Source: Mixophyes australis (lineage: Eukaryota > Chordata > Amphibia > Anura > Limnodynastidae). From it: a stretch of 64,000 nucleotides of DNA. Position 1 is the first letter of the stretch, and every line of letters starts with the position of its first letter. The notes under the pieces are model-generated. The model worked only from the letters and a program-made list of their open reading frames with translations, had not been told where the DNA came from and made no database searches. Position numbers and translations under genes: made by a program. The stretch is taken from assembly GCA_036250195.1 (NCBI GenBank), contig JAVHZZ010000005.1, forward strand, positions 130,597,199-130,661,198, written 5' to 3'. This document shows, in pieces, positions 38,546 to 50,330 of the stretch.

Positions 38546-39867
38546 AATGTGAGTGCTGAGGTTATGTAATAGCCGCAAATACAATCAAATAAATGAAATA
38601 ATTGGTTCTCAGTCACGACGTGTTATCCCAGTATGACTTGCAAAATATGTTGTCAGGCTGATCAGCAAGACAGGGTATCAAATGTAAATGGTCTGACAAC
38701 CAGCGTTTAATGGTAAATCTTTCACTTTGGATTATTTATCTGTATTTAAGTCCAACCAGGTATACAGTTGACTGTAGAAATGTAAAGGTTCCTCCAAGTG
38801 GCTATGTTGCACAGACAACTTTTCCAAAGATATTTTGTTGTTCAGTATATGTCTCCCAAAGTTATACTATCAGGTGTGGACACTGCAGGACTGCAATGAA
38901 TACAATCAATTCCAGTAGTGCCAGATAGCTGTCAAAAGAGAAAAAACTGATCCTTGTAGGTGTTTTAAGTGTCTTGTATAAATGGTTATCTAGAATGCAC
39001 TTGAGATTGGTCAGTCAGTGATGCAGTGCAAATAGCAGAGATATTCCTTTGGAGTGTGCCTCTTACAGTCTCGCTAGTGGGATCAAAGGTGACATTCCTA
39101 AAGATAGGATTAGAAACCCAGCATACCCTGTAACAGGGCTCCCAGCACAGCAACTATACAGAGGATCTTATATTATAGAAAGCTGTCAACACTCTGAAGA
39201 TAGCAAGACAATTCACATCTCAAATTCTCTCCTTGCAGCGGTGTCCCTGGGTCATCAATTAGACAAGGGAGATAACACAAAGTAAATACTTGCCGGGCTG
39301 CTGTTAGACGGAGACTCGTTTACACAGGATCAGTAATAAATTAAGAGGTGACAGGCTGCTGTTGGTCGCGTCTCCTCAGTTCTATCTTAGCTGCCTGCTT
39401 GAGAAACAGTACCTGGAAAGTGTGCACAGTAAAGACTCCACACGAGGGTTTGCTGTCCTACAAGTGTGCTCCCACACACAGGCTCCCGGGCGTACAGATC
39501 AATCAGCAGCACCCCTGGCTCTCGCACAGAAACTCCACTGTTGCCAAACCAAAGTTTGCAGAGAGAGAAGCAATTTCAGCTGCAAGAGTGACCGCAGAGA
39601 CAGCCAGTTAAGTGGAGGCTTCCACGCCAGGTGCAGTATATCTGCAATTTCGGCTGATTGCTTTCAAGTAGTGTGGCGGGAAAACCCGCTTAGCTCACAG
39701 ATGGAGCTGGACTCCGGGGAAAATAAGGGTGTCTGTGTAGGATATTGATCCTATATTTGATCCTCACGTTTTCTAGCCCCAGCAGGTCCAGGGGATAATA
39801 ATTTTATGCTGTGAAACACCACAGATGGTCCTGGATAAAAAATCCTCACACAGAGCAGGGTTAAGAT

Positions 39868-39901
39868 GCGGCCATGCTAGATGCCCCGCCCACCGGAAGT
39901 G
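39868..39901 (-). promoter_or_regulatory. Promoter-like cluster at the LINE 5' end (ETS, GC box, YY1-like)
   Basis: Sense reading from the element start gives ACTTCCGG (39900-39893, an ETS-family site), then TGGGCGGGGC (39892-39883, a GC box for SP/KLF factors), then CATGGCC (core 39875-39870, matching the YY1 CCAT core). An AAGATGCGGCC word on the plus strand (39863-39873) also resembles a YY1 site. Downstream internal promoters at +1 are known for L1 elements, and human L1 has a YY1 site near its start that sets initiation. Function here is inferred from motifs alone. Confidence 0.6.
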
Positions 39902-39916
39902 TACATCAATTCTTTT
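39902..39916. repeat. Target-site duplication, right copy (15 bp)
   Basis: TACATCAATTCTTTT is identical to 32543-32557. It is followed by ACATAATTC, the normal continuation of the monomer, so the first nick was at TTTT/A on the plus strand, the preferred L1-type endonuclease site. Base 39901 (G) lies between the ETS motif and this copy and does not match the T that precedes the left copy. Confidence 0.96.
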
Positions 39917-42900
39917 ACATAATTCTTGTTTCTCATGACATTTCTAACATTGCCCACAATTATCAACTTTCTAAGTCTTTCTGAGCAAGAGAAATCGCAA
40001 AACAGTCATTTCTTCATTGGCGTCCAAAAACAACGCTTTTTTACACTCCTGTCTCCCTTTCTCTTGGAAACAATGACGTACATCAATTCTTTTACATAAT
40101 TCTTGTTTCTCATGACATTTCTTACATTGCCCACAATTATCAACTTTCTAAGTCTTTCTGAGCAGGAGAAATCGCAAAACATAGTCATTTCTTCATTGCC
40201 GTCCAAAAACAACGCTTTTTTAAACTCCTGTCTCCCTTTCTCTTGGAAACAATGACTTACATCAATTCTTTTACATAATTCTTGTTTCTCATGACATTTC
40301 TAACATTGCCCACAATTATCAACTTTCTAAGTCTTTCTGAGCAAGAGAAATCGCAAAACAGTCATTTCTTCATTGCCGTCCAAAAACAACGCTTTTTTAC
40401 ACTCCGGTCTCCCTTTCTCTTGGAAACAATGACTTACATCAATTCTTTTACATAATTCTTGTTTCTCATGACATTTCTTACATTGCCCACACATATCAAC
40501 TTTCTAAGTCTTTCTGAGCAGGAGAAATCGCAAAACATAGTCATTTCTTCATTGCCGTCCAAAAACAACGCTTTTTTACACTCCTGTCTCCCTTTCTCTT
40601 GGAAACAATGACTTACATCAATTCTTTTACATAATTCTTGTTTCTCATGACATTTCTAACATTGCCCACAATTATCAACTTTCTAAGTCTTTCTGAGCAG
40701 GAGAAATCGCAAAACAGTCATTTCTTCATTGGCGTCCAAAAACAACGCTTTTTTACACTCCTGTCTCCCTTTCTCTTGGAAACAATGACTTACATCAATT
40801 CTTTTACATAATTCTTGTTTCTCATGACATTTCTTACATTGCCCACAATTATCAACTTTCTAAGTCTTTCTGAGCAGGAGAAATCGCAAAACATAGTCAT
40901 TTCTTCATTGCCGTCCAAAAACAACGCTTTTTTACACTCCTGTCTCCCTTTCTCTTGGAAACAATGACTTACATCAATTCTTTTACATAATTCTTGTTTC
41001 TCATGACATTTCTAACATTGCCCACAATTATCAACTTTCTAAGTCTTTCTGAGCAAGAGAAATCGCAAAACAGTCATTTCTTCATTGGCGTCCAAAAACA
41101 ACACTTTTTTAAACTCCGGTCTCCCTTTCTCTTGGAAACAATGACTTACATCAATTCTTTTACATAATTCTTGTTTCTCATGACATTTCTAACATTGCCC
41201 ACAATTATCAACTTTCTAAGTCTTTCTGAGCAGGAGAAATCGCAAAACATAGTCATTTCTTCATTGCCGTCCAAAAACAACGCTTTTTTACACTCCTGTC
41301 TCCCTTTCTCTTGGAAACAATGACTTACATCAATTCTTTTACATAATTCTTGTTTCTCATGACATTTCTAACATTGCCCACAATTATCAACTTTCTAAGT
41401 CTTTCTGAGCAAGAGAAATCGCAAAACAGTCATTTCTTCATTGGCGTCCTAAAACAACGCTTTTTTACACTCCGGTCTCCCTTTCTCTTGGAAACAATGA
41501 CTTACATCAATTCTTTTACATAATTCTTGTTTCTCATGACATTTCTAACATTGCCCACAATTATCAACTTTCTAAGTCTTTCTGAGCAAGAGAAATCGCA
41601 AAACAGTCATTTCTTCATTGGCGTCCAAAAACAACACTTTTTTAAACTCCGGTCTCCCTTTCTCTTGGAAACAATGACTTACATGAATTCTTTTACATAA
41701 TTCTTGTTTCTCATGACATTTCTAACATTGCCCACAATTATCAACTTTCTAAGTCTTTCTGAGCAGGAGAAATCGCAAAACATAGTCATTTCTTCATTGC
41801 CGTCCAAAAACAACGCTTTTTTACACTCCTGTCTCCCTTTCTCTTGGAAACAATGACTTACATCAATTCTTTTACATAATTCTTGTTTCTCATGACATTT
41901 CTAACATTGCCCACAATTATCAACTTTCTAAGTCTTTCTGAGCAAGAGAAATCGCAAAACAGTCATTTCTTCATTGGCGTCCAAAAACAACGCTTTTTTA
42001 CACTCCGGTCTCCCTTTCTCTTGGAAACAATGACTTACATCAATTCTTTTACATAATTCTTGTTTCTCATGACATTTCTAACATTGCCCACAATTATCAA
42101 CTTTCTAAGTCTTTCTGAGCAGGAGAAATCGCAAAACATAGTCATTTCTTCATTGGCGTCCAAAAACAACGCTTTTTTTACACTCCTGTCTCCCTTTCTC
42201 TTGGAAACAATGACTTACATCAATTTTTTTACATAATTCTTGTTTCTCATGACATTTCTTACATTGCCCACAATTATCAACTTTCTAAGTCTTTCTGAGC
42301 AGGAGAAATCGCAAAACATAGTCATTTCTTCATTGCCGTCCAAAAACAACGCTTTTTTACACTCCTGTCTCCCTTTCTCTTGGAAACAATGACTTACATC
42401 AATTCTTTTACATAATTCTTGTTTCTCATGACATTTCTAACATTGCTCACAATTATCAACTTTCTAAGTCTTTCTGAGCAAGAGAAATCGCAAAACAGTC
42501 ATTTCTTCATTGCCGTCCAAAAACAACGCTTTTTTACACTCCGGTCTCCCTTTCTCTTGGAAACAATGACTTACATCAATTCTTTTACATAATTCTTGTT
42601 TCTCATGACATTTCTAACATTGCCCACAATTATCAACTTTCTAAGTCCTTCTGAGCAAGAGAAATCGCAAAACAGTCATTTCTTCATTGCCGTCTAAAAA
42701 CAACGCTTTTTTACACTCCGGTCTCCCTTTCTCTTGGAAACAATGACTTACATCAATTCTTTTACATAATTCTTGTTTCTCATGACATTTCTAACATTGC
42801 CCACAATTATCAACTTTCTAAGTCTTTCTGAGCAGGAGAAATCGCAAAACATAGTCATTTCTTCATTGCCGTCCAAAAACAACGCTTTTTTACACTCCTG

Positions 42901-45900
42901 TCTCCCTTTCTCTTGGAAACAATGACTTACATCAATTCTTTTACATAATTCTTGTTTCTCATGACATTTCTAACATTGCCCACAATTATCAACTTTCTAA
43001 GTCTTTCTGAGCAAGAGAAATCGCAAAACAGTCATTTCTTCATTGCCGTCCAAAAACAACGCTTTTTTACACTCCTGTCTCCCTTTCTCTTGGAAACAAT
43101 GACTTACATCAATTCTTTTACATAATTCTTGATTTTCATGACATTTCTTACATTGCCCACAATTATCAACTTTCTAAGTCTTTCTGAGCAGGAGAAATCG
43201 CAAAACATAGTCATTTCTTCATTGCCGTCCAAAAACAACGCTTTTTTACACTCCTGTCTGCCTTTCTCTTGGAAACAATGACTTACATCAATTCTTTTAC
43301 ATAATTCTTGTTTCTCATGACATTTCTAACATTGCCCACAATTATCAACTTTCTAAGTCTTTCTGAGCAAGAGAGATCGCAAAACAGTCATTTCTTCATT
43401 GCCGTCCAAAAACAACGCTTTTTTACACTCCGGTCTCCCTTTCTCTTGGAAACAATGACTTACATCAATTCTTTTACATAATTCTTGTTTCTCATGACAT
43501 TTCTAACATTGCCCACAATTATCAACTTTCTAAGTCTTTCTGAGCAAGAGAAATCGCAAAACAGTCATTTCTTCATTGCCGTCCAAAAACAACGCTTTTT
43601 TACACTCCTGTCTCCCTTTCTCTTGGAAACAATGACTTACATCAATTCTTTTACATAATTCTTGTTTCTCATGACATTTCTAACATTGCCCACAATTATC
43701 AACTTTCTAAGTCTTTCTGAGCAGGAGAAATCGCAAAACATAGTCATTTCTTCATTGCCGTCCAAAAACAACGCTTTTTTACACTCCTGTCTCCCTTTCT
43801 CTTGGAAACAATGACTTACATCAATTCTTTTACATAATTCTTGTTTCTCATGACATTTCTAACATTGCCCAAAATTATCAACTTTCTAAGTCTTTCTGAG
43901 CAAGAGAAATCGCAAAACAGTCATTTCTTCATTGGCGTCCAAAAACAACGCTTTTTTACACTCCGGTCTCCCTTTCTCTTGGAAACAATGACTTACATCA
44001 ATTCTTTTACATAATTCTTGTTTCTCATGACATTTCTAACATTGCCCACAATTATCAACTTTCTAAGTCTTTCTGAGCAAGAGAAATCGCAAAACAGTCA
44101 TTTCTTCATTGCCGTCCAAAAACAACGCTTTTTTACACTCCGGTCTCCCTTTCTCTTGGAAACAATGACTTACATCAATTCTTTTACATAATTCTTGTTT
44201 CTCATGACATTTCTAACATTGCCCACAATTATCAACTTTCTAAGTCTTTCTGAGCAGGAGAAATCGCAAAACATAGTCATTTCTTCATTGCCGTCCAAAA
44301 ACAACGCTTTTTTACACTCCTGTCTCCCTTTCTCTTGGAAACAATGACTTACATCAATTCTTTTACATAATTCTTGTTTCTCATGACATTTCTAACATTG
44401 CCCACAATTATCAACTTTCTAAGTCTTTCTGAGCAAGAGAAATCGCAAAACAGTCATTTCTTCATTGGCGTCCAAAAACAACACTTTTTTACACTCCGGT
44501 CTCCCTTTCTCTTGGAAACAATGACTTACATCAATTCTTTTACATAATTCTTGTTTCTCATGACATTTCTAACATTGCCCACAATTATCAACTTTCTAAG
44601 TCTTTCTGAGCAGGAGAAATCGCAAAACATAGTCATTTCTTCATTGGCGTCCAAAAACAACGCTTTTTTACACTCCTGTCTCCCTTTCTCTTGGAAACAA
44701 TGACTTACATCAATTCTTTTACATAATTCTTGATTTTCATGACATTTCTTACATTGCCCACAATTATCAACTTTCTAAGTCTTTCTGAGCAGGAGAAATC
44801 GCAAAACATAGTCATTTCTTCATTGCCGTCCAAAAACAACGCTTTTTTACACTCCTGTCTGCCTTTCTCTTGGAAACAATGACTTACATCAATTCTTTTA
44901 CATAATTCTTGTTTCTCATGACATTTCTAACATTGCCCACAATTATCAACTTTCTAAGTCTTTCTGAGCAAGAGAGATCGCAAAACAGTCATTTCTTCAT
45001 TGCCGTCCAAAAACAACGCTTTTTTACACTCCGGTCTCCCTTTCTCTTGGAAACAATGACTTACATCAATTCTTTTACATAATTCTTGTTTCTCATGACA
45101 TTTCTTACATTGCCCACAATTATCAACTTTCTAAGTCTTTCTGAGCAAGAGAAATCGCAAAAGATAGTCATTTCTTCATTGCCGTCCAAAAACAACGCTT
45201 TTTTACACTCCTGTCTCCCTTTCTCTTGCAAACAATGACTTACATCAATTCTTTTACATAATTCTTGTTTCTCATGACATTTCTAACATTGCCCACAATT
45301 ATCAACTTTCTAAGTCTTTCTGAGCAAGAGAAATCGCAAAACAGTCATTTCTTCATTGCCGTCCAAAAACAACGCTTTTTTACACTCCTGTCTCCCTTTC
45401 TCTTGGAAACAATGACTTACATCAATTCTTTTACATAATTCTTGTTTCTCATGACATTTCTAACATTGCCCACAATTATCAACTTTCTAAGTCTTTCTGA
45501 GCAGGAGAAATCGCAAAACATAGTCATTTCTTCATTGCCGTCCAAAAACAACGCTTTTTTACACTCCTGTCTCCCTTTCTCTTGGAAACAATGACTTACA
45601 TCAATTCTTTTACATAATTCTTGTTTCTCATGACATTTCTAACATTGCCCACAATTATCAACTTTCTAAGTCTTTCTGAGCAAGAGAAATCGCAAAAGAT
45701 AGTCATTTCTTCATTGCCGTCCAAAAACAACGCTTTTTTACACTCCTGTCTCCCTTTCTCTTGCAAACAATGACTTACATCAATTCTTTTACATAATTCT
45801 TGTTTCTCATGACATTTCTAACATTGCCCACAATTATCAACTTTCTAAGTCTTTCTGAGCAAGAGAAATCGCAAAACAGTCATTTCTTCATTGCCGTCCA

Positions 45901-45919
45901 AAAACAACGCTTTTTTACA

Positions 45920-48900
45920 CTCCTGTCTCCCTTTCTCTTGGAAACAATGACTTACATCAATTCTTTTACATAATTCTTGTTTCTCATGACATTTCTAACA
46001 TTGCCCACAATTATCAACTTTCTAAGTCTTTCTGAGCAGGAGAAATCGCAAAACATAGTCATTTCTTCATTGCCGTCCAAAAACAACGCTTTTTTACACT
46101 CCTGTCTCCCTTTCTCTTGGAAACAATGACTTACATCAATTCTTTTACATAATTCTTGTTTCTCATGACATTTCTAACATTGCCCACAATTATCAACTTT
46201 CTAAGTCTTTCTGAGCAAGAGAAATCGCAAAACAGTCATTTCTTCATTGGCGTCCAAAAACAACGCTTTTTTACACTCCGGTCTCCCTTTCTCTTGGAAA
46301 CAATGACTTACATCAATTCTTTTACATAATTCTTGTTTCTCATGAAATTTCTAACATTGCCCACAATTATCAACTTTCTAAGTCTTTCTGAGCAGGAGAA
46401 ATCGCAAAACATAGTCATTTCTTCATTGCCGTCCAAAAACAACGCTTTCTTACACTCCTGTCTCCCTTTCTCTTGGAAACAATGACTTACATCAATTCTT
46501 TTACATAATTCTTGTTTCTCATGACATTTCTTACATTGCCCACAATTATCAACTTTCTAAGTCTTTCTGAGCAGGAGAAATCGCAAAACATAGTCATTTC
46601 TTCATTGCCGTCCAAAAACAACGCTTTTTTACACTCCTGTCTCCCTTTCTCTTGGAAACAATGACTTACATCAATTCTTTTACATAATTCTTGTTTCTCA
46701 TGACATTTCTAACATTGCCCACAATTATCAACTTTCTAAGTCTTTCTGAGCAAGAGAAATCGCAAAACAGTCATTTCTTCATTGCCGTCCAAAAACAACG
46801 CTTTTTTACACTCCGGTCTCCCTTTCTCTTGGAAACAATGACTTACATCAATTCTTTTACATAATTCTTGTTTCTCATGACATTTCTAACATTGCCCACA
46901 ATTATCAACTTTCTAAGTCTTTCTGAGCAGGAGAAATCGCAAAACATAGTCATTTCTTCATTGCCGTCCAAAAACAACGCTTTTTTACACTCCTGTCTCC
47001 CTTTCTCTTGGAAACAATGACTTACATCAATTCTTTTACATAATTCTTGTTTCTCATGACATTTCTAACATTGCCCACAATTATCAACTTTCTAAGTCTT
47101 TCTGAGCAAGAGAAATCGCAAAACAGTCATTTCTTCATTGGCGTCCAAAAACAACGCTTTTTTACACTCCGGTCTCCCTTTCTCTTGGAAACAATGACTT
47201 ACATCAATTCTTTTACATAATTCTTGTTTCTCATGACATTTCTAACATTGCCCACAATTATCAACTTTCTAAGTCTTTCTGAGCAGGAGAAATCGCAAAA
47301 CATAGTCATTTCTTCATTGGCGTCCAAAAACAACGCTTTCTTACACTCCTGTCTCCCTTTCTCTTGGAAACAATGACTTACATCAATTCTTTTACATAAT
47401 TCTTGTTTCTCATGACATTTCTTACATTGCCCACAATTATCAACTTTCTAAGTCTTTCTGAGCAGGAGAAATCGCAAAACATAGTCATTTCTTCATTGCC
47501 GTCCAAAAACAACGCTTTTTTACACTCCTGTCTCCCTTTCTCTTGGAAACAATGACTTACATCAATTCTTTTACATAATTCTTGTTTCTCATGACATTTC
47601 TAACATTGCCCACAATTATCAACTTTCTAAGTCTTTCTGAGCAAGAGAAATCGCAAAACAGTCATTTCTTCATTGCCGTCCAAAAACAACGCTTTTTTAC
47701 ACTCCGGTCTCCCTTTCTCTTGGAAACAATGACTTACATCAATTCTTTTACATAATTCTTGTTTCTCATGACATTTCTAACATTGCCCACAATTATCAAC
47801 TTTCTAAGTCTTTCTGAGCAGGAGAAATCGCAAAACATAGTCATTTCTTCATTGCCGTCCAAAAACAACGCTTTTTTACACTCCTGTCTCCCTTTCTCTT
47901 GGAAACAATGACTTACATCAATTCTTTTACATAATTCTTGTTTCTCATGACATTTCTAACATTGCCCACAATTATCAACTTTCTAAGTCTTTCTGAGCAA
48001 GAGAAATCGCAAAACAGTCATTTCTTCATTGGCGTCCAAAAACAACACTTTTTTACACTCCGGTCTCCCTTTCTCTTGGAAACAATGACTTACATCAATT
48101 CTTTTACATAATTCTTGTTTCTCATGACATTTCTAACATTGCCCACAATTATCAACTTTCTAAGTCTTTCTGAGCAGGAGAAATCGCAAAACATAGTCAT
48201 TTCTTCATTGCCGTCCAAAAACAACGCTTTTTTACACTCCTGTCTCCCTTTCTCTTGGAAACAATGACTTACATCAATTCTTTTACATAATTCTTGTTTC
48301 TCATGACATTTCTAACATTGCCCACAATTATCAACTTTCTAAGTCTTTCTGAGCAAGAGAAATCGCAAAACAGTCATTTCTTCATTGGCGTCCAAAAACA
48401 ACGCTTTTTTACACTCCGGTCTCCCTTTCTCTTGGAAACAATGACTTACATCAATTCTTTTACATAATTCTTGTTTCTCATGAAATTTCTAACATTGCCC
48501 ACAATTATCAACTTTCTAAGTCTTTCTGAGCAGGAGAAATCGCAAAACATAGTCATTTCTTCATTGCCGTCCAAAAACAACGCTTTCTTACACTCCTGTC
48601 TCCCTTTCTCTTGGAAACAATGACTTACATCAATTCTTTTACATAATTCTTGTTTCTCATGACATTTCTTACATTGCCCACAATTATCAACTTTCTAAGT
48701 CTTTCTGAGCAGGAGAAATCGCAAAACATAGTCATTTCTTCATTGCCGTCCAAAAACAACGCTTTTTTACACTCCTGTCTCCCTTTCTCTTGGAAACAAT
48801 GACTTACATCAATTCTTTTACATAATTCTTGTTTCTCATGACATTTCTAACATTGCCCACAATTATCAACTTTCTAAGTCTTTCTGAGCAAGAGAAATCG

Positions 48901-50330
48901 CAAAACAGTCATTTCTTCATTGCCGTCCAAAAACAACGCTTTTTTACACTCCGGTCTCCCTTTCTCTTGGAAACAATGACTTACATCAATTCTTTTACAT
49001 AATTCTTGTTTCTCATGACATTTCTAACATTGCCCACAATTATCAACTTTCTAAGTCTTTCTGAGCAGGAGAAATCGCAAAACATAGTCATTTCTTCATT
49101 GCCGTCCAAAAACAACGCTTTTTTACACTCCTGTCTCCCTTTCTCTTGGAAACAATGACTTACATCAATTCTTTTACATAATTCTTGTTTCTCATGACAT
49201 TTCTAACATTGCCCACAATTATCAACTTTCTAAGTCTTTCTGAGCAAGAGAAATCGCAAAACAGTCATTTCTTCATTGGCGTCCAAAAACAACGCTTTTT
49301 TACACTCCGGTCTCCCTTTCTCTTGGAAACAATGACTTACATCAATTCTTTTACATAATTCTTGTTTCTCATGACATTTCTAACATTGCCCACAATTATC
49401 AACTTTCTAAGTCTTTCTGAGCAGGAGAAATCGCAAAACATAGTCATTTCTTCATTGGCGTCCAAAAACAACGCTTTCTTACACTCCTGTCTCCCTTTCT
49501 CTTGGAAACAATGACTTACATCAATTCTTTTACATAATTCTTGTTTCTCATGACATTTCTTACATTGCCCACAATTATCAACTTTCTAAGTCTTTCTGAG
49601 CAGGAGAAATCGCAAAACATAGTCATTTCTTCATTGCCGTCCAAAAACAACGCTTTTTTACACTCCTGTCTCCCTTTCTCTTGGAAACAATGACTTACAT
49701 CAATTCTTTTACATAATTCTTGTTTCTCATGACATTTCTAACATTGCCCACAATTATCAACTTTCTAAGTCTTTCTGAGCAAGAGAAATCGCAAAACAGT
49801 CATTTCTTCATTGCCGTCCAAAAACAACGCTTTTTTACACTCCGGTCTCCCTTTCTCTTGGAAACAATGACTTACATCAATTCTTTTACATAATTCTTGT
49901 TTCTCATGACATTTCTAACATTGCCCACAATTATCAACTTTCTAAGTCTTTCTGAGCAGGAGAAATCGCAAAACATAGTCATTTCTTCATTGCCGTCCAA
50001 AAACAACGCTTTTTTACACTCCTGTCTCCCTTTCTCTTGGAAACAATGACTTACATCAATTCTTTTACATAATTCTTGTTTCTCATGACATTTCTAACAT
50101 TGCCCACAATTATCAACTTTCTAAGTCTTTCTGAGCAAGAGAAATCGCAAAACAGTCATTTCTTCATTGGCGTCCAAAAACAACACTTTTTTACACTCCG
50201 GTCTCCCTTTCTCTTGGAAACAATGACTTACATCAATTCTTTTACATAATTCTTGTTTCTCATGACATTTCTAACATTGCCCACAATTATCAACTTTCTA
50301 AGTCTTTCTGAGCAGGAGAAATCGCAAAAC
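45920..50330. repeat. Tandem 12-mer higher-order repeat (2138 bp, about two units)
   Basis: Three rare variants repeat at exactly 2138 bp: ATGAAATTTCTAAC (46344 and 48482), GCTTTCTTAC after GCCGTCC (46444 and 48582), and GCTTTCTTAC after GGCGTCC (47335 and 49473). CACTTTTTTACACTCC near 48049 and 50187 also fits. The length matches twelve monomers (five of 177 and seven of 179 bp). Similarity breaks near 45.92 kb and 50.33 kb where markers stop matching. Edges are approximate. Confidence 0.75.

Larger units (their letters stand above)
32558..39901 (-). mobile_element. Full-length LINE of the L1/Tx1 type
   Basis: This is a non-LTR retrotransposon of about 7.34 kb inserted into the satellite on the minus strand. 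In sense order it has a 5' UTR (39901-37989), ORF1 (37988-37113), an inter-ORF spacer, ORF2 (36684-32767), and a 3' UTR with polyA signal and A tail. A perfect 15-bp target-site duplication flanks it, and the satellite resumes in register. Both ORFs are open and ORF2 keeps its endonuclease and reverse transcriptase residues, so the copy looks recent and may be autonomous. The two-ORF layout, coiled-coil/RRM ORF1 and APE-type endonuclease place it in the L1/Tx1 group. Telling an L1 family from a Tx1-like family needs a phylogeny. Its base composition and sequence are unlike the satellite. Confidence 0.97.
37989..39901 (-). other. LINE 5' UTR with internal promoter region
   Basis: About 1.9 kb of sense-strand sequence precedes ORF1. 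It holds no long sense ORF. Plus-strand frames here (for example 39348-39611 and 39362-39748) start with GTG or TTG and resemble nothing, so they are treated as antisense shadows. The first 35 bases hold a promoter-like motif cluster. An A-rich tract lies at 38512-38545. The presence of this whole region, ending exactly at a target-site duplication, indicates the copy is not 5'-truncated. Confidence 0.88.

Noticed and set aside
39348..39748. Antisense frames of 87 and 128 codons in the LINE 5' UTR, considered as an analogue of the primate L1 ORF0
   Set aside because: They start with GTG and TTG. The only ATG in the longer frame is close to its end, and nothing resembles a known protein.
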